64,000 bases of DNA. Origin: Theobroma cacao (lineage: Eukaryota > Streptophyta > Magnoliopsida > Malvales > Malvaceae). Shown here in pieces: positions 45,193-56,104 of this stretch. Positions within the stretch are counted from its first letter, which is position 1; each line of letters begins with the position of its first letter. Both the position numbers and the translations under genes were made by a program. The notes beneath the pieces were generated by a model. The model had not been told where the DNA came from, searched no databases, and saw only the letters and a program-made list of their open reading frames with translations. Location of the stretch: positions 18,517,728 to 18,581,727 of the forward strand of contig NC_030858.1 of assembly GCF_000208745.1 (NCBI RefSeq), in the 5' to 3' direction.

Positions 45193-46401
45193 TTAAGAAA
45201 TCTCACTAATTATTTGGTCTTGTGGGTGATCTCTCACAAATCTCCAACTCCTTGGTAGATCATCATGCTGATTTTCTACTCTTTGCAGATTTTCTAGGGG
45301 TGGAGTTTCATCTTCTCTTCTAAGTGAGCTTTCTTCATTATTTTTGTTGTTTTCTAAGCTCATTTCCTCCATTTGTTTTTCTAGGACTTCTACATCATCA
45401 TCATCATTATGAACTTCTTTTTGCAATGCATTTGACTCATCAAAAACTACATGAATTGATTATTCAACAGTCAAGGTCTTTTTGTTAAAAACTCTATATG
45501 CCTTTGAGTTTAAAGCATATCCTAAAAATATTGCTTCATCACTCTTTGCATTAAACTTCCCTAGGGACTGTTTTCCATTGTTCAATACAAAGCATTTGCA
45601 GCCAAATCTCCTAAGGTGAGAAATATTGGGTTTCCTACCTTTATAAAGTTCATATGGAGTCTTTGAAATCAAGGGTCTTATTGAGACTCTATTAAGAATA
45701 TAAGTTGTTGTATTTACTGCCTCAGCCCAAAGATATTTAAGTAGGTTGTTCTCACATAACATGGTCCTAGCCATTTCTTTCAAGGTTCGGTTTTTCCTCT
45801 GTATAACTCTATTTTGCTGGGGTGTTCTAGGTGCAGAAAAATTGTGATCTAACCCCTTTTCATTGCAAAACTTTTCAAACTCATCATTTTTAAATTCTCC
45901 TCCATGATCACTCTTTATGCTAACTATGGCTAGTCCTTTTTCATTTTCTACTTTCTTACAATGACTTAAGAATGCTTGTAGAGCATCATTCTTATGAGCA
46001 AGAAAATACACCTAAGTATATCTAGAATAGTCATTAACTATTACAAAGCCATAAGATTTTCCTCCTAAGCTAGTTGTGCTTATTGGACCAAATAGATCAA
46101 TATGAAGTAATTCAAGAGGTCTAGATGTTGACACAATTTTCTTGGACTTGAAGCATGTCCTAACTTGTTTTCCTAGTTGGCAAGCATCACATAGCCTATC
46201 ATTTTTTAATTTTAACTCAGGCAGTCCAGCAACAAGATTCTTTTTAATTAATTTTGACATAGTATGCATGCTCACATGTCCTAATCTCCTATGTCATAGC
46301 CAACTATCATTTTCAACATTTGCAACAAGACATACTTCACTATTTACTTCAAGATCTTCAAGAAAAATTACATACATATTCTTCAATCTGTTTCCTATAA
46401 A
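45193..46401 (-). pseudogene. Copia copy 2 integrase
   Basis: The zinc-binding CDACQLGKQ segment is intact in frame (about 46180-46200), which copy 1 has lost. The catalytic blocks ELLHIDLFGP, IKSDHGGEF and TPQQNRV are present. Stops: TGG to TGA at 46294 in the LWH motif, TGG to TAG at 46012, and a G to T stop near 45460. Confidence 0.88.
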
Positions 46402-47035
46402 TTAGATTTTATTTGTACTCATATCTATCACTTCACACTTAGTTGAATCAAAGCACACTCTAAATCCTTCATCACATGATTGACTAATACTTAGTAAATT
46501 ATGCTTTAAGCCTTTAACCAGCAACACATGACTAATTTGAGTTTGGGAATTCTTACCAACCGTACCTATACCATGAATTCTTCCTTTTGAATCATCTCCA
46601 AAGGATACGGTTCCTCCCTTTCTCTTATCCAGCTGAGCAAACAACATTTCATGTCCTATCATGTGCCGTGAACAACCACTGTCCAAGTACCAAAGCTATT
46701 TCTTCTTGAGTTGAGCTTTTGAACATGTCTCCTTTAAGTCCAACTCAACCTACAAAATAGAATTTCAGTTTTTCTTTATACCATGACTAATTTGAGTTTG
46801 GGACTTCTTGCCAGCCGTACCTATACCATGAATTCTTCCTTTTGAATCATCTCCAAAGGGTACGGTTCCTCCCTTTCTCTTATCCAGCTGAGCAAATAGC
46901 ATTTCATGTCCTGTCATGTGCCGTGAATAGCCATTGTCCAAGTACCAAGGCTATTTTTTCTTGAGTTGAGCTTTTGAACATGTCTCTTTTAAGTCCAACT
47001 CAACCTACAAAACATAATTTCAGTTTTTCTTTATA
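46402..47035 (-). pseudogene. Copia copy 2 protease with internal duplication
   Basis: Two tandem copies of the protease active-site region. The downstream copy (46526-46780) keeps LDSGCSRHM. The upstream copy (46781-47035) reads LDNGYSRHM, so its catalytic DSG is DNG. Only one copy exists in element 1. Confidence 0.85.
46526..47035. repeat. 255-bp tandem duplication in copia copy 2
   Basis: 46526-46780 and 46781-47035 are about 95% identical (roughly 13 differences by eye). The unit is 85 codons, so the frame is not shifted. Confidence 0.93.
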
Positions 47036-48653
47036 GGTACCCATACTTTGATGGGTCCTTGAGTGTTAGTTGCAACAAGGATCCCTTAGGAACCCAGATT
47101 TTCTTAACTTTCTGCACTGTTCTTTTCTTAAAACACTCATATGATAAATGACCATGTTTACCACAATTATAACATCTAGGTAATGCTCTAGTTGAATTAT
47201 TATTGTGGTATACATATCTTTTCGAGGACTCATTTTTCAAACATTTAAGAGCTGTATTTTCATCAAGAGTTATTTGTAAAGCTTCAGACTTGTTTTCCAA
47301 CTCTTGTTTTAAAACTTCAAAGTCTGTTTTTGAGTGTTCTAACTGGATTTGCAAAATATTTCTTTGCTCAAAAACAGAAGTAAACTCTTGTTTGATTTGT
47401 TCCAAATTTTTTTCAAGAAATGCAGCCTTTTTCTTTAATGATTTGCATTTTAAAAAAAGTTTTTCAAATTCATCATAAAGGCACTCATACTCATCTTGTA
47501 GATCATCATAAGAATTAATTCAGGGGGATGAGGGTACCTCTGTTTTATCTTCTTGTGCCATTAAACAGATGTTTGCTCTTTCCTCAGATTTTCAATCATC
47601 AGTTTCAGAGCTTGATGTGTCACTGTCCGGCCATGTAGCAGCCACCATTGCTTTCTTGGATTTCTTATTTTTCTTGGGGGTTTCATCTTTCAGCAATGGA
47701 CATTCGGACTTGAAGTGACCAGGTTTCTTGCATTTATAGCAGATCATCTCCTCATTTTTGTTGGAGTCATTTTTATTCCTTATTTTCCATGAAGCACCTT
47801 GGTCTTTCCTGAAACCTCTTCTAGTTAGCCTTCAATTTCTTCTGCTCATTAGCTTTTTGAATTTTCTTGCAACTAGAGCTAATTCTTCATCATCATCATA
47901 GGAAAGCTCTTCTAGGTCTTCTTCAAGGATGCTGGCTTTAAGTGCAATGCTCTTTTTCTTTTCTTTTGCTTCCCTTTGGTCTTCTTCTTCTTCTTCCTTA
48001 AGCTCCAACTCATGAGTGAGAAGAAAACCACAAATCTTATCGAGAGTGATGATGTTCAGATCTTTAGCCTCTCTAATGGCAGTCACTTTTGGTTTCTAAG
48101 ATTTTGGTAGGCATCTAAGCAGTCTCTTAACTAATTCATGTTCAGAGATAGGCTTGCCTAACTGACTTAATTTATTTGTGATGTTTGTAAATCTATCAAA
48201 CATGATGGTGATGTCTTCACTAGGTTCCATTTTGAACATTTCATAACTATGTGTTAAGAGAGCAATTTTGGACTCCTTTACTTGAGAAGTCCTTTCATGG
48301 ATTATTCTAAGTTTTTTCCACATTTGTTTAGCTATTGTACAGCTTGAGACTTTGTTAAATTCAGTGGGGGTCAAGGCACAAAGTAATGTGTTGATGGCCT
48401 TAAAGTTTATTTGAACTTTCTTAGTGTCAGCCTCAATCCATTCAGACCTTGGCTTAGGCATCAACTCATTTGTCACTACATTCATGGTTGAGGGCATAAA
48501 GGGTCCATCAGTTATAACATCCCACATTTCATAATCTATAGCCCTAATATAAATTGACATTCTAGTACTCCAATAAGGGTAATTGAAGCCATCAAACAGA
48601 GGTGGTCTGTTTGTTGATTGTCCCTCAACAACTATGGTTTTTTGTTGCGCCAT
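47036..48653 (-). pseudogene. Copia copy 2 gag
   Basis: ATG 48653, with 185 codons open to the TGG to TAG stop at 48096. It continues through the acidic/basic linker, the knuckle CYKCKKPGHFKSEC (about 47700-47745), and a coiled-coil-like region. The second knuckle CYNCGKHGHLSYEC (about 47130-47175) is intact here but mutated in copy 1. It keeps the frame through 47405-47031 where copy 1 is shifted. Confidence 0.88.
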
Positions 48654-48711
48654 GTAGATCTTCTCAAAGGATGTTAAGCCTTAACAACAGGGAACTAGCT
48701 CTGATATCAGT

Positions 48712-49790
48712 TGTTGGTCTCGATAATATGTGCTAAAGGGGGATGAATAGCACAATTTGGCTCTTGACAAGATTGAAAACTAATTTCTAGAACTTAAGAA
48801 AACAAAAACAAAGTATAAAATGCACAGCAATTTAGAGTGGTTCGGTCCAAGACCTACATCTACTTCCTTGATTATCCAACCAAGGATTTTTCCACAAATC
48901 CACTATGGACAGGTGAAATTCACAAGCTTTCACCAAGCTTTACAATGACTTTTACCAGGCTCAGCCAAAAACCTTTTACACTAGTTTTTCACAAGCTCAA
49001 CTTAAACCCGATGTGGTTTTCCAAGGCTTAACCATAACCTTTAACAATCAAGCTATCCCAAGCTTGAACAACCCCTTAGAGTGACTCCCTCACTTGAAGA
49101 ATACAAGAGAAGTAATAAAGAAGTACCTATGATCACTTACTTTGATCTAGATGGTACAAGATGAAGTGTTGAACTTTATTACAAAGATTGGTGTTTAAGT
49201 GCAATAAGGTGCAGTGAAGCTTTTCTGGTTTTTTTTTTTACTTTCTATAGCTCAAATCTCATTCAATACTTCAAAAAAAACTTGTTTCTCATTGTTGGAA
49301 GACCCTTTTATACTTGGAGATGCAACTCTAATGACAGTTTGACAGTTTATGGCCATTGAAAACAGTTGAGGATGAGTTATAGCCATTAATCTATCTTGTA
49401 GTGCTCTGGTTCAAATTGCAGACAGAGAGCTCGTAGTCGACTGACTTGCTTGACTAAGTTGGTTTTGTTTTTGGTTTGCAGATTCTGGCAGAGAGCACTT
49501 AGTCGATTGACTTGGTTGACTAAATTGATTTTGTTTCTCAAACTCTTCAGCCCGCCATTTCTCCAATTTGAAATTTGGTCAACCAATGTTCTTCCTTGTT
49601 TCACCAATAAGCTTCCTCCTTATTATTTAGTTACATCTTGTTGATTTTATCTCTCTTTTTCTTTCAAAAATACTCTTTGAAAAGTCAATAAATTAATTTC
49701 ATATATTAATTTCCTGCACACTCAAGTAAATGTATTAGACACAAATAAATAGGAATGTTTTATTATCATCAAAAACTAATGGAGCCAACA
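48712..49790 (-). repeat. Copia copy 2, 5' LTR
   Basis: 1079 bp, minus-strand TGTTGGCTCC..GAGACCAACA. TATA (reverse of CTTTTATA) near 49307-49314. TCGA/TCAA motif pairs at about 49432-49460 and 49499-49524. The primer site follows at about 48698-48711. Confidence 0.93.
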
Positions 49791-51406
49791 ATCGTCATTT
49801 TTTATTCCTATTAAATCATTTTACAAAAATCACTTATTTTTACCCCTTCCAAACTTATAAAAATTTCTATGTTCAAAGGTGCAAGTAAACAAGTTTGCAA
49901 GGTCACCAAGGATAGAAAACATGAAAAGGACTAATATTAATAATCGAAATCAAGTATGATAGAGGACAAAAGGCTCAACACGGAAATGTCTATTACACCA
50001 CTAGGTCAAATTACCAATTTGCCTTCATGTAAAACTTGGGATTCTACACTAGCTAACCTTTAAAGTTGAAGAAGAGGAAGTCGAGTTTAATTTGTTCAAG
50101 AAAACCAAGTATCCATCCTTTACGGATAATTTCTATAGAGTGGAATTATTTTATGAGTTGAATAGAAATTTATAAACCAAGGTGGTTAATGTCTAACCTT
50201 ATGGTGCAATAGAGATTTATAGTGAAGCTACCGAAGCATTCAAGGTTAATGGACAATGCCTCAAGCCTTATTTCATGGGTGAAGTTGTGCAAAAAGGGAT
50301 GACATATCTCCTTTCAAATCCTCACTAATGAAGATCTAGCCATAGTCAAACTATTGATTATAAAGAGGCACTTTTTGAGAGGCAACCCAAGCTATATCCT
50401 TTATAGATTTTGTTGTAGTTTTGTTATATTTAGTTTTTGTTTTTATGTTTCCCTAGTTTGTTTTGTTAATTGTATAGGTTTGAAAAGCATGAATTGGTGC
50501 CATGGCCATTTAAGCAAAAACTAGGCATTCATGGATAAAACGACTATGCATACTAAAGGAGTATTGTTTATCCTTTTCTTACTTTATTTTTCACATTGAG
50601 GACAATGTGAAATTTAAGTTTGGGAGGAATAGGTTATTTTATAGTTTTTGTATGCATAAGTGCTAATTTTTGTTTTATGAGTAGAAAAAAAATTCATGAT
50701 TTTGGCTATACTTCAAAGTGTGTTATGATGCAAAATAAATTTAGGTGTAAGTATTGTTCTTACATGATATTTAACTTGGAATATCAGCAGCATCTTATGA
50801 AGGAAGATTAAGAATACTTTGATTTTTATGATACTTGAAATGCATGTTTTCTAAAGAAGTTACGTGAATTTTGTGATTATGCATGATTGAAAAAGTGTGA
50901 TGCTAATATTGAAATTATCCCTTGAAGCTAGTCCTAAACAAAAGTTTAAGCAAATAAAGTAATTATAAGTGAGCACAAAAGTTTTTGTGCATATGATTAT
51001 AATCTACTATAATGTTTTGAGCTGCTTAGTAACTAAGAGTACTCATGAGCCCTATGTTTACTTCTACGTCAAATGGTGGCTTGAAATATGAGCACGCAAA
51101 GCACTTTAAGTTTATATTCGCTCTCTCAATTTTCTTTTGTGATTTCACTAGCTGTTTTGTCGCATAGAAATTGAAAATTACTTTCTTTTTGTTAATTTCT
51201 ATTTATTAATTTCTATTTATTTCTATATTTTGTTATTTTTACTGTATTGTTTGTTTAAGTTGGAAATCTATTTGCCCACTTGCTGTAAATTTTATTGCTT
51301 CTTTAATGTATTTTGAGAGAAAAATAAAGATAAATTTTGGTTTGGCTTCCTACTTTAAAAATTTTTATTACCAAGTTTTGTTTATTAAGCTATTGAGCTT
51401 GAATAG
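49791..51406 (+). pseudogene. Athila-like integrase tail and 3' region
   Basis: 49791-49870 resembles 31800-31870. Near 50205-50280 the translation PYGAIEIYSEATEAFKVNGQ..LKPYF is the usual C-terminal end of plant Ty3/gypsy (Athila/Tat-type) integrase. The 'attgattataaagaggcact' tail and 'cacattgaggacaatgtg'/'aagtttgggaggaa' block follow, equivalent to 5700-5978. The remainder (50640-51406) is AT-rich 3' untranslated sequence with no gene. The frame at 50620-50811 is not credited. Confidence 0.7.
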
Positions 51407-51715
51407 TGTTATAGAATAGGAAGCTAATTTGTAAATAAAGTAATTATAGGAATTAGGAATTAGTATTATTATGGAGATTTTATTCTTTTTCTATTTTAGA
51501 GGGTCTATGTTATGTGTTTGTGTATATATATATATTGTATTATGAATGAAATGAGTTAAGGTTTTTCTTCCAAATTCACATGGTATCAGAATCAAGATAT
51601 AGAAGTGGTGCATGATAGTCACTCATAGGGACATTACTGATCAGATTTTGGGGAAAGGCTAATCATCAAGTGGTGCTCTATTGCGATTTTGTTACAGTTA
51701 TAATAGGTCTTCAAG

Positions 51716-54230
51716 ATGGTAGAATACAAGTCTATGACAAAAAATAAATCAGCGGTAGTGAATGATGTGATTCTTGTAATGACAAAGGTTACAAAGCATA
51801 AGCTTAATGGCTCCAATTATTTGGATTGGAGCAAGACAGTTCGGGTTTATTTAAGAAGCATCGATAAGGATGATCTTATTGCTAAGGATCCCCTTACTGA
51901 TAATACAAGGCAAACTTAGATGAAGGAAGATACACAATTGTTCTAACAGATTCAAAATTCCATTAACAGTGAGATAATTAGCTTAATTAATTACTATGAG
52001 TTTATTAAAGAGTTGATAAATTATTTAGATTTTTGATATTCTGGTAAATAGACTATTTTTTATATTTATGAGGTGTGTAAAGCATTTTACCGTGCAGAGA
52101 AACAAGATAGGTCTCACAACCTATTTTATGAATTTTAAAAGAATTTATGAGTTTCCTTGTTGGTCTTATTCCAAAGCTTGAGATTGTCAAATCTCATATT
52201 GCTCAAACATGAAAATAATCAAAAAATTCAAATTATAACTCAATGAAATAATAAAATAATATTTAATCAAAGAAACAGTCGAATCTTGCAGGGTCAATGT
52301 TTATGTTTTTCGTGTAACTTTCAAATTAATTATAAACACTCATAAGTTTAAGAGTTACATATCTTACTCTAAATATCATAATCAAAAGCCAATTAAATCA
52401 AAATCTTTGCTTCTTCACCATTAAGATTTGTTAAATCTTCAACCATCCAAGTGTTTGGCCTCTAACAGTAATCCACACAGGGACTGAATGAGACCTTCTC
52501 AAATGTAGGATTTTACTCGTGCTAGCAAGTTTTGTTTCTAAAACAAAAGAACAAAAGTTCTTACCGAATCTTATTTTTATCAGACAAAGAAAACTATTTT
52601 TCTTTTCTTATTTTATGAAAAGATTGAGAAGTGGTTGCAGGCTTCAAGTTTTTAGTTTGCTAACATAACATATTTATATAGCCAAACTAATTTGTAACCC
52701 TAAATAAAATAGTTGTATTTTAATTTAATTAAGTCTCTAAGAACTTAATTAATTTTTTACTTTATTTTGGTCTTTTCAATTAAGTCCAACTTAATTAATT
52801 AATTATCCTTATTTAATCCTAATTATGTCACTTAATGTGTGTGACTCATTAGGCTTTTAACATATTGACAATAAATATAAATCATAATCAAATATCAATT
52901 TGATAATTAATTTATATTTATAGCTCATGAGCGGCATCTAGCAATACATCATGACCATCCAAATGTTAGAGAGTCAATTAAAGAATTTGACAAAGCCCTT
53001 CAATGATAAGCTTCTCAGTACAATATGATCTTGTCATCAAATATCCCGGATATGACATTAAGTATGGCTCAGTTTCTACTTATGACATTCCATATTAGTT
53101 GTCATAATTCATGACTAACCTTATAAATGTAGAAAACTAACTTTCCTCAAATTCATCATACTTTGGCCAAAAACTTTATACAAGTTATTTAAGAATTGAG
53201 AACAAGTGAGATACATTCCCTCATATCACTTGGGGTGATGAATCCTTTCTTGACCACTCATTCACCTTCGCATGTTTCATGGCATACCCAAAAACACCCT
53301 ATTTAAGCATCTGGTCACCTCCAAACCCGTAGGGGTGAATCAAAGTATGTCATTCCCCATACAAGATGACTTGATGTCTCAAGTCCAAGGACTAGTTACA
53401 CGACTATCACATGAGAACATTTTCCATAGACACTTGAGTGAAATACCAAATAGAGTTCTTATAACGGGTCATGTTCAGTAAACTTGTTCTTTAACAAGCA
53501 CCTACATGGTATCCTTAAGTATCTCATATACTTCAATCTACGAGATCGATTGCTTACTTTCCAAGTAAAAAGGCTTAACATGTACCAGTCTTTAAGCATT
53601 GTTAATGTCTTGTCTTGACAATACAATGACTAGGAACAATTTTAGGAACATGGCTTTGATGCATAGTGATATCATAATTGTAACAACTTTACAATTCTCT
53701 TGCAAGGCCTTTATGTTCCATGGACTTCATCCAATTAGTACTTAATAACTCCTTATTATTGCACTAACATGAAGGAAAACCTCTATCACATATAGTTATG
53801 TGATTAAGTATGCATTAAATGACAATATATATTTCTTGATCAATCTAATTGGCTCAAAGGCATATACCAACACATATTCTTTCTAGTTTTGAAATCTCCT
53901 CTTTGCATGACACTTTTACGAGAGTACTTCATATAAAAAGCTCCTACTCACCTCAATCTAATAATAGTGCTCTTGTAAATCATGGTAGTTGGAATGAGGT
54001 TGAACGTTAAAAAAATAGAAGTGGTAACAGAGGAGGGGGAACGAGTAATTGTGACAAAGATGTGAATAGTTGCAATAAAAAGTCAGGAGGAATTGTGTGT
54101 TATTATTGTCATGAACCAAGCCATACAAAGCACTATTGTAGGAAACTTCAAAATAGGTCTCAACGAGTTCAATCAGTAAATGTTGCAACCTCTAATTTAC
54201 AACCACATCAAATTTTGACAAGACTATTCT
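51716..54230 (+). pseudogene. Copia copy 3 gag, split by a solo LTR
   Basis: The N-terminal part reads KLNGSNYLDWSKTVRVYLRSIDKDD (about 51805-51880), a copia Gag motif, followed by the stop at 51917 and a decayed C-terminal half. After the LTR at 52200-53872 it resumes with EISSLHDTF (about 53891) and reaches the knuckle CYYCHEPSHTKHYC (about 54100-54141). The frame is continuous across the insertion site when the LTR and one duplication are set aside. Confidence 0.75.
52200..53872 (-). mobile_element. Solo LTR inserted in copia copy 3 gag
   Basis: It is flanked by perfect 5-bp duplications CATAT (52195-52199 and 53873-53877). On the minus strand it starts TGTTGGTATATGCC and ends ..CATGTTTGAGCA. 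A TATA-like 'tatataaatatg' on the minus strand near 52670-52682 fits the orientation. No coding domain. The open frames inside (53272-53481) are not credited. Confidence 0.88.
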
Positions 54231-54349
54231 AGTTTTTATAGATAAATTTGTCTAATTCTCTCAATACGAGGAATCGTTAAAATCCACTACTTTTCCTATC
54301 ACTGCTATCACTGAGTCAGGTAAATCCACTACATGTCTTGCTTCCTCAT

Positions 54350-55110
54350 TGTCCAAATAGGTCATTGATTTTGGTGCCTCAGATCATATGACAGGTAATT
54401 AAAGTCTCTTTCCCATTTTCCAATCACATACAACCTCTTTTAATGTCACTTTAGTAAATGAGTCAACCTCTTATGTACTTAGTTTTAGAATTGTTAATCC
54501 AACTTTGTCAATTTCTTTGTCCTCTGCGTTACATCTACCTAAGTTTTCTTTTTAATTTAATTTCTGTTAGTAAACTCACTCATGCCTTGAATTGTTGTAT
54601 CCCATTTTTTTCTTGATTTTTATTTATTACAAGATCTTACAATGAAGCGAATTATTGGTAAAGGTCATGAGTCTGAAGGTCTTTACATCCTTGACACATA
54701 GGTGCCAAGATCCATTACTTGTTTCAATGTATTGACCTTTTTGAAGTGCATTGTCAGTTAGGGCATCCTTTTTTATCTTCCTTGAAGAAACTATGTCCTT
54801 AATTTCAAAATGTTTCATCATTAGATTATGAGTCATGTCAATTTGCCAAACATCATCATCTCCCTTCAATCCTTAGGGTTAATAAACAGGTTAAGTTCTT
54901 ATTTTAGTTAGTTCATTTTGACTTTTGGGGTCCTTGTCCTATTACGTCTAAGTCTGGTTTTAAATATTTTGTTACTTTTGTTGACAATTATTCAAGTGTC
55001 ACTTGGCTATATTTAATGAAAAATCATTACGAGTTATTCTCTATTTTTTGTGCCTTTTGTGTTGAAATAAGAACACAATTTAATGTTTCTGTGCACAATT
55101 TAGTATTGTA
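54350..55110 (+). pseudogene. Copia copy 3 protease and start of integrase
   Basis: 54361-54395 reads IDFGASDHMTG, a copia protease motif with DSGAS changed to DFGAS. At 54920-55060 an integrase core segment (FWGPCPITSKSGFKYFVTFVDNYS) is visible, then the frame is lost. RT is absent, so a deletion joins integrase to RNase H near 55100-55160. Confidence 0.7.
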
Positions 55111-55159
55111 AGTTAGTTTATGTCTTCTCTAATAATTAATCATTAGGCAGTTTTAGAAC

Positions 55160-55711
55160 AAATCTTAAGTTAATTGAAAGGGGCTCAAGACGTGGTCTAT
55201 TTTATGGGAATCATGGGCACACTAATATTGAATGTTTTTTAGATGCAGATTGGGCAAGATCCAAGACTGATAGGAGATTCACTACTGGATATTGTGTTTT
55301 TATTAGATGGAATCTAGTTTCATGGACAAGTAAGAAGTAAAATGTAGTATCTCGATCTATTATAGAATCTGAATACAGAGCTATGGCATAGTTTATGTGA
55401 AATAGTATGAATGTATCAGCTATTAAGTGAAGTTGGTCTTAAGTCTTCATTGCCGGCAAAGTCGTGGTGTGATAATCAAGCTACTCTTCATATTGGCTCA
55501 AATCCTATGTTTCATGAACGAACTAAGCATATTCAAATTGATTATTATTTTGTCCATGAAAAGATTCAATAAAAGTTCATCTTTACAAGATATGGCAAAA
55601 TCGAAAACTAACTAGGGGATATCTTCACAAAAGCTCTAAATGGAGCTCGAATTGATTATATTTATAACAAACTAGGCATGATTAACATCTATGCTCCAGC
55701 TTGAGGGGGAG
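55160..55711 (+). pseudogene. Copia copy 3 RNase H
   Basis: ECFLDADWARSKTDRRFTTGYCVF (about 55228-55300) and VVSRSIIESEYRAMA blocks are recognisable, interrupted by stops, up to the purine tract at 55701. Confidence 0.75.
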
Positions 55712-55886
55712 TGTTATAGAATAGGAAGTTAATCTGTAAATAACGTAATTATAGGAATTAGGAATTAGGAATTAGCACAATTATAAGAATTTTATTCTTT
55801 TCCTATTTTAGAGGGTCTATGTTATACACACACACACACACTATATTATGAATGAAATGAGTTGAGGTTTTTCTTCCAAATTTACA

Positions 55887-56104
55887 AATATGTTATAATA
55901 TTTTTTTTTTGTTTGGTTAAGTTTACAAACCATCTTGGTTTCTTCATGCAAATTTTGTTCTTTTCTCTTATCTACTTTAAGAGCCAAATGATGTTACCCA
56001 TAATATTGTTGATGTTAATGGTCATATATATTGTAAATATCTATGGTCTTATTCATTACATATAAAATTCTAGATGAGTATTATCTAATTTTACTTATTG
56101 TTTT
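55887..56104. other. Short spacer between insertions
   Basis: AT-rich, no gene. It joins 51406 on the left and 59331 on the right if the two insertions are removed. Confidence 0.5.

Larger units (their letters stand above)
39631..49790 (-). mobile_element. Ty1/copia SIRE-type retrotransposon, copy 2
   Basis: Same family as 10975-21160, opposite orientation. 5' LTR 48712-49790, primer site TGATATCAGAGC just inside it, gag, protease, integrase, RT, RNase H, extra ORF, purine tract, and a 3' LTR cut at 39631. The missing 3' LTR end (about 225 bp) starts exactly where the gypsy element ends, so the gypsy probably inserted into this LTR. The target duplication cannot be checked because the other side is lost. 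Coding parts have many stops plus a 255-bp tandem duplication. Confidence 0.92.
51407..55886 (+). mobile_element. Small-LTR Ty1/copia element, copy 3, deleted
   Basis: LTRs 51407-51580 and 55712-55886 (TGTTATAGAATAGG..AAATTCACA/TTTACA). Near-identical flanks AATAG/AATAT serve as a decayed 5-bp duplication. Primer site TGGTATCAGAAT follows at 51581, and purine tract 'ttgaggggga' precedes the 3' LTR. gag and protease are recognisable, integrase is cut short, RT is missing and RNase H is decayed. A solo LTR of another family sits in gag. Confidence 0.85.
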
